From NCBI GenBank assembly GCA_024227975.1, contig JAAETV010000399.1:1-10557 (forward strand): DNA of 10,557 nt, read 5' to 3'. Both the position numbers and the translations under genes were made by a program. This DNA is from Actinomycetes bacterium (GTDB taxonomy: Bacteria; Actinomycetota; Acidimicrobiia; Acidimicrobiales; SZUA-35). The notes beneath the pieces were generated by a model. The model was not told the origin of the DNA. It saw only the letters and a program-made list of their open reading frames with translations, and did not search any database. Positions 6,858 to 10,557 of the stretch are shown here, piece after piece. Within the stretch, counting starts at the first letter, position 1; the number at the start of each line of letters is the position of its first letter.

Positions 6858-7637
6858 CTAGAGGTCGGAGGGCCTGGCTTGGCCCAGGTCATCGCTGGCG
6901 ACACATCGCACATCACCACCGCGCACCGAGAGCGACATTCCTTCGGCGAGCTCGATGTCATCGGGGTCGGTGAAGAGGGGATCACCGTCGATCCGCACCG
7001 ACAACGCGGCCGGATCGACCCCCTGATCGACATACTGCTGACGGTAGGCGTCGACGAGGATGCCCTCGGTCACGGCGTAGGCCGTCTCCATGCAGTTGCT
7101 CGATCCGATCACGTTCTGAGCGTAGGCGTAGGCGACGGGAGTGAGCCCGAGATTATCGTCGACCCAAGGGAACACGTCGGTCAGCTTGCCGATGACTCCT
7201 TGTGAGACGTCTAGGCTGTCGGCGGTCAGCACTGCATTGACCCGAGGCCGCACGAACACGATCGACGAGCCATCGATCACCACCTCGGTCGTCCCGTCGA
7301 CGCTGCGATGGATAGCGGCCGACGACCCATCGACGCAGGTATCTATGTCACCAATGGCGTCGAGGGCGACCCGGTCGGTGCGGTACACCTGACCCAGAGC
7401 CCGATGCTCACGGACCCCCTCCACCGGCACCTGGGCGTGGACCCGGGCTCGGCAGTCGAGCGAGATCGGCTCGACGGCGATGATCCTTGCTTCCTCAGGG
7501 AGGCGGATATCGACTTCGACCGATGAGAATTCTGGGAGCTCAGGACCCCTGAAACCGAGGAGCCCGACCTGGCCCAGGACGATGCCCAAGCCCAGGAGAA
7601 CGGCCCCGGCGATGAGTACAGATGCGATGCGTGTCAT
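6858..7637 (-). CDS. membrane-anchored protein of unknown function
   Basis: I do not recognise this 259-residue protein with confidence. Residues about 5-28 form one hydrophobic segment (ASVLIAGAVLLGLGIVLGQV) after MTR, with no clear signal-peptidase or lipobox site, so it looks like a signal anchor with the rest outside the membrane. The remainder alternates beta-like stretches (EVDIRLPEEARIIAVEPISL, TEVVIDGSSIVFVRP) with a helical region at about 165-205 (AYAYAQNVIGSSNCMETAYA). Four cysteines outside the anchor could pair. There is a faint overall resemblance to DUF4230-type envelope proteins, which I would not rely on. The start is bounded by an in-frame TAG just upstream; AAGGGG lies about 13 nt before the ATG, a poorly spaced ribosome site. 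The gene precedes arfB by 2 nt and is divergent from the GH3 gene. Confidence 0.75.
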   Translation of the reverse strand: MTRIASVLIAGAVLLGLGIVLGQVGLLGFRGPELPEFSSVEVDIRLPEEARIIAVEPISLDCRARVHAQVPVEGVREHRALGQVYRTDRVALDAIGDIDTCVDGSSAAIHRSVDGTTEVVIDGSSIVFVRPRVNAVLTADSLDVSQGVIGKLTDVFPWVDDNLGLTPVAYAYAQNVIGSSNCMETAYAVTEGILVDAYRQQYVDQGVDPAALSVRIDGDPLFTDPDDIELAEGMSLSVRGGDVRCVASDDLGQARPSDL

Positions 7638-7667
7638 GGCGAGAAGAACACCCCTTTTCTAGGAGGT

Positions 7668-7698
7668 AGACGTTCGGGTAGCCGAATAAGTCGCGTCT
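7668..7698. promoter_or_regulatory. nested inverted repeats in a divergent intergenic region, candidate operator
   Basis: TTCGG (7673-7677) and CCGAA (7682-7686) form a 14-base dyad with a 4-base centre. It is nested within AGACG (7668-7672) and CGTCT (7694-7698). The element lies in the 109-bp gap between the start of the membrane protein gene and that of the GH3 gene, where an operator serving both would be placed. I see no convincing -35/-10 pair on either strand. Confidence 0.35.
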
Positions 7699-7735
7699 GG
7701 CTGCAAACTTGTTGTGCCACTCGTGCCCCACCTAG

Positions 7736-7740
7736 AAAGG
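7736..7740 (+). promoter_or_regulatory. ribosome binding site that sets the GH3 start
   Basis: AAAGG lies 6 bases before ATG 7747. The frame is open back to GTG 7714, but that codon has no such site, so ATG 7747 is preferred. Confidence 0.7.
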
Positions 7741-7746
7741 CAGGCC

Positions 7747-10293
7747 ATGACAAACGAACCGTCGTCGGTGTCCAGCAGTCTCACCCTGGAGGAGAAGGTC
7801 ACCCTCGTGTCGGGCCAGGATGTGTGGCGTACCTCCGCCATCACACGGCTTGGACTGGGCGCGATCAAGGTCACCGACGGTCCCGTCGGGGCCAGGGGTG
7901 ACAGCACCACGGGAGCCAGGGCCGTCTGCCTGCCGGCCACCATCGGCCTGGCCGCAACCTTCGACCGGGATCTGGCCATCGAGTTCGGTCGCCTTCTCGG
8001 GCGCGAGACCAAGCGCAAGGGCGCTCAGGTCCTACTGGCTCCCACCGTCAACATGGCCCGTCATCCTCTCGGTGGCCGCAACTTCGAGAGCTTCGGTGAA
8101 GATCCTCTCCTCACCGCTCAGATGGCGGTGGCCTACGTCCAAGGGGTGCAGAGCGAGGGGGTCGCGGCCTGCGGCAAGCACTTCGTGGCCAATGACGTCG
8201 AGTACTCCCGGATGACGATCTCGTCGGAGGTCAGCGACACCCTCCTCCGCGAGATCTACCTTGCTCCCTTCGAGGCTCTGGTCGAGGCCGGGATCTGGTC
8301 GCTGATGGCCTCCTATCCCAAGCTGAATGGCCAGTTCTGTACCGAGAACCACTGGTTGCTCACCACCCTGTTGCGCCACGAATGGGGCTTTGACGGCTTG
8401 GTCATGTCCGACTGGGGGGCCACCCATCACCGCTCCCGCCCTATCCTGGCCGGCCTCGATCTGGAGATGCCGGGCCCGGCCCGAGCCTTCGGCCCCAACC
8501 TCCTGGCCGCTATTGCCGACGGAGAGGTGAACGAGGACGACATCGACACCCGGGTCCGGGCCGTATTGGATCTGGCCAACCGCACCGGGCGCCTCGGTCT
8601 GAGCGAGGCCGAGTCCGGGGTCGACGCCGATACCGAGCGCAGCATCAACGAGCCGGGCGAGCAGGCCCTGGCCCGGGCCATCGCCGCCGACGCCATGGTC
8701 CTGGTGGCCAATGACGGCCTCCTGCCTCTCGACGAGACGACCCTGTCGAGCTTGGCCATCATCGGTCCGAACGCCGAGGCCGCGGTGGAGCAGGGAGGCG
8801 GATCGGCCCAGGTCCCGGCCCACTACGTGATATCGCCCCTCGAGGGATTCCGGGCTGCCCTGCCCAATGTCGAGCTGAGTTTCCAATCCGGCTGCCTGGC
8901 CCATCGCTACCTCCCCCCGATCCCGACCGACCATTGGCTTGGCCCCGACACCGACACCAATGCCGACACCAACACTGTTGGCGGCGGCCCCATCACCGTC
9001 GATGAGTTCAGCGATTTCGAGCCGACGGGGGAGCCGACTCGATCTCGTCGGACTCATTCCGTGGCCGCCTTCATCCATGGCGACCAGGAGCATCGTGCCG
9101 GATCGCAACGGTGGACGGGCCACCTCCCCATCGAGTCCTCCGGCCGCTACCGCTTCGCCGTCCTCGCCGTAGGCCGATCCCGGGTTCTGATCGATGGAGT
9201 CCTCGTGGTCGACAACTGGACCGACCCCCAACCCGGAGAGGCCTTCTTCCAAATGGCTAGCTCCGAGGTAGTGGGCGAGGTCGATCTCGAAGCGGGCACG
9301 GTGGCCGAGGTCGTCGTCGAGTGGTCACTCGGCCGCGACGCTCTCCTGGCTGGTTTGCGCTTCGGATACCTCCCCCCAGTCGACGAAGACGACCTCCTCG
9401 ACCAGGCGGTTGAGGCCGCGGCCGACGCCGATGCCGCCGTCGTGGTGGTCGGGCTGAACAGCGAGTGGGAGACCGAAGGTCACGACCGTGTCATGTATGG
9501 CCTTCCGGGTCGCCAGAACGAGCTGATCGAGCGGGTCACGGCGGCCAACCCCCGCACCGTAGTTGTCGTCAACGCCGGCAGCCCGGTCGAGGCTCCCTGG
9601 TTCGACACCACCGCTGCCACCATCCTGGCTTGGTACCCGGGTCAGGAGTTGGGTGCGGCCATGGCCGATGTGGTCTTGGGTCGGACCGAGCCTGGTGGTC
9701 GCCTCCCCATCACCTGGCCTCGGGCCTTGGCTGACGCTCCCTTCGAGCTGCCGATGTCTGCCGCGGGCCCACCAGACCCGGGCGCCACCATGGCCTACGA
9801 GGAGGGTCTCGACATCGGCTACCGCTCCTACGACCGTCGAGACATCGAGCCCCTAGCCCCCTTCGGCTTCGGTCTCGGCTACACCACCTTCGACCTGGCC
9901 CCACCCACGGTCACCTCGACTCCCGCCGACCCTGCCGGTTCTGCCGACCGGGGAGCCCCCGTCGAGATCCTGGTGCCGGTGACCAACACGGGCTCTCGGC
10001 GAGGTAAGGCCGTGGTCCAGGTCTATCTCGAGTGTCCAGCGGGCCACGACGATCGACCCCTGCGCCAGCTCGCCGGGTTCACCACGGTCCGCGCCGATCC
10101 CGGCCAGACAATCGAGGCCACCATCGTCGTCGGCCCTCGTAGCTTCCAACGTTGGAGCCCGACCGATGGTCCAGGCCGCGACAAAGGGGATGGACACTGG
10201 GTGCAGGAAGCCGGACGTTACCGGCTCCATCTCGGTACCTCCAGCCGCCAGCTACAACACCTGATCGAGGTCGAGCGAGAACAAATAGACTGA
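7747..10293 (+). CDS. GH3 family beta-glycosidase with inserted PA14 domain
   Basis: Predicted 848-residue retaining beta-glycosidase, most likely a beta-glucosidase releasing a terminal sugar from an oligosaccharide or glycosylated metabolite. Order of parts: GH3 barrel domain from about residue 12 (LTLEEKVTLVSG, FESFGEDP near 115, KHFVAND from 144), with the nucleophile Asp222 in MSDWGA; start of the second GH3 domain from about 310; a PA14 insertion at about 395-545 (RWTGHLPIESSGRYRFAVLA from 455); return of the GH3 C domain with GLNSEWETEGHDR, where Glu577 is the likely acid/base by analogy with PA14-bearing yeast and Streptomyces enzymes; and a fibronectin-III-like domain from about 739. 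All domains are full length. There is no signal peptide, so it should act in the cytosol, as does the yeast KmBglI type. In the secreted Streptomyces macrolide glucosidase DesR the same domain order serves self-resistance; nothing here points to that role. Start chosen at ATG 7747 with AAAGG 6 nt upstream. Confidence 0.93.
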   Translation: MTNEPSSVSSSLTLEEKVTLVSGQDVWRTSAITRLGLGAIKVTDGPVGARGDSTTGARAVCLPATIGLAATFDRDLAIEFGRLLGRETKRKGAQVLLAPTVNMARHPLGGRNFESFGEDPLLTAQMAVAYVQGVQSEGVAACGKHFVANDVEYSRMTISSEVSDTLLREIYLAPFEALVEAGIWSLMASYPKLNGQFCTENHWLLTTLLRHEWGFDGLVMSDWGATHHRSRPILAGLDLEMPGPARAFGPNLLAAIADGEVNEDDIDTRVRAVLDLANRTGRLGLSEAESGVDADTERSINEPGEQALARAIAADAMVLVANDGLLPLDETTLSSLAIIGPNAEAAVEQGGGSAQVPAHYVISPLEGFRAALPNVELSFQSGCLAHRYLPPIPTDHWLGPDTDTNADTNTVGGGPITVDEFSDFEPTGEPTRSRRTHSVAAFIHGDQEHRAGSQRWTGHLPIESSGRYRFAVLAVGRSRVLIDGVLVVDNWTDPQPGEAFFQMASSEVVGEVDLEAGTVAEVVVEWSLGRDALLAGLRFGYLPPVDEDDLLDQAVEAAADADAAVVVVGLNSEWETEGHDRVMYGLPGRQNELIERVTAANPRTVVVVNAGSPVEAPWFDTTAATILAWYPGQELGAAMADVVLGRTEPGGRLPITWPRALADAPFELPMSAAGPPDPGATMAYEEGLDIGYRSYDRRDIEPLAPFGFGLGYTTFDLAPPTVTSTPADPAGSADRGAPVEILVPVTNTGSRRGKAVVQVYLECPAGHDDRPLRQLAGFTTVRADPGQTIEATIVVGPRSFQRWSPTDGPGRDKGDGHWVQEAGRYRLHLGTSSRQLQHLIEVEREQID

Positions 10294-10300
10294 GTGAGCC

Positions 10301-10557
10301 ATGACCGTGAACCAGACCGACGATCGATCGTCCCCCTACCTCCTCGACGTCGAAACCGACCGCGGGGTCGATGAGCGTCGCCAGATCCTGATCGACGCCC
10401 TCAGTGGACTCGATCCTACCGATGGCCTGTGGGCCTGGTGTGACTCGGACCAGGCCAACGAAGTGGTGCCCGAGCTGCTGGCCCTGCGGCTGGAACAAGA
10501 CCCGATCCACCGCCACAAGGATGTGTTGGCCCACACGATTGCGGTCACGGCCAAGAC
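10301..10557 (+). CDS. HD-domain protein resembling the HD part of CCA-adding enzymes (partial, 3' end outside window)
   Basis: Only the first 85 codons are present. After about 50 unremarkable residues comes VPELLALRLEQDPIHRHKDV, then LAHTIAV. This matches the beginning of the HD phosphohydrolase domain found in the C-terminal half of actinobacterial CCA-adding tRNA nucleotidyltransferases. His78 is the likely first metal ligand; the HD dyad would lie beyond the window. In a full CCA enzyme this segment comes after more than 200 residues of nucleotidyltransferase; here it begins near residue 55, so this looks like a stand-alone HD phosphohydrolase or a shortened relative. The start is ATG 10301: an in-frame TGA lies at 10295, and GAG/TGAG just upstream gives a weak ribosome site. 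It begins 7 nt after the GH3 stop, so it is probably in the same operon. Confidence 0.8.
   Translation, partial: MTVNQTDDRSSPYLLDVETDRGVDERRQILIDALSGLDPTDGLWAWCDSDQANEVVPELLALRLEQDPIHRHKDVLAHTIAVTAK

Noticed and set aside
7714..7746. Upstream GTG start that would add 11 residues to the GH3 protein
   Set aside because: No ribosome site precedes GTG 7714, while ATG 7747 has AAAGG at ideal spacing and the extra residues match no GH3 feature.
8941..8973. GACACC-type short repeat (D-T-D-T-N-A-D-T-N-T) in the GH3 gene as a calcium-binding or phase-variation element
   Set aside because: It is a short hydrophilic linker at the edge of the PA14 insertion. Spacing does not fit a calcium loop, and the hexamer is imperfect and few in copies.
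8032..9252. 406-codon open frame on the minus strand opposite the GH3 gene
   Set aside because: The + strand frame has unmistakable GH3, PA14 and catalytic motifs across the same bases. The antisense product is Gly/Val-rich with no motifs, a typical GC-bias shadow.

Overview
This is a high-GC window (about two thirds G+C by eye) with strong G/C third-position codon use. It looks like an actinobacterial chromosome. I favour an Acidimicrobiia-type lineage, from the style of the tRNA, the ECF sigma factor and the CCA-enzyme-like HD domain, but that is an inference and not a measured placement. I see no insertion sequence, integrase, phage gene or CRISPR array. The coding density is that of an ordinary chromosome.

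Layout, left to right. A tRNA-Arg(CCU) gene lies on the minus strand at the left edge. A GNAT acetyltransferase (+) faces an ECF-type RNA polymerase sigma factor (-), with a strong 14-bp hairpin between their ends. Divergent from the sigma gene is a two-gene + strand unit: a YegS/BmrU-type lipid kinase, whose TGA stop is directly followed by the ATG of a very large membrane-anchored serine protease. The protease has about 680 residues of Pro-rich, partly tandem-repeated and presumably disordered sequence, then one membrane segment, then a trypsin/HtrA-like domain with a complete His-Asp-Ser triad and an inserted EF-hand-like loop, then beta-rich C-terminal domains. It converges on a minus-strand pair: an unrecognised membrane-anchored protein, followed after 2 nt by the ribosome-rescue hydrolase ArfB. 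Divergent from that pair is a GH3 beta-glycosidase with an inserted PA14 domain and no signal peptide. Seven bases after it comes the start of an HD-domain protein that runs off the right edge.

Functionally this is mostly housekeeping and envelope biology: translation (tRNA, ArfB), lipid phosphorylation and surface proteolysis in one transcription unit beside a sigma factor, and intracellular glycoside cleavage. The most distinctive item is the large repeat-bearing protease. I do not see a clear, wholly new system. The sigma factor / lipid kinase / protease neighbourhood, the protease architecture and the symmetric 109-bp divergent intergenic region at about 7638-7746 are the points worth a second look. 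No gene-free stretch exceeds about 140 bases.
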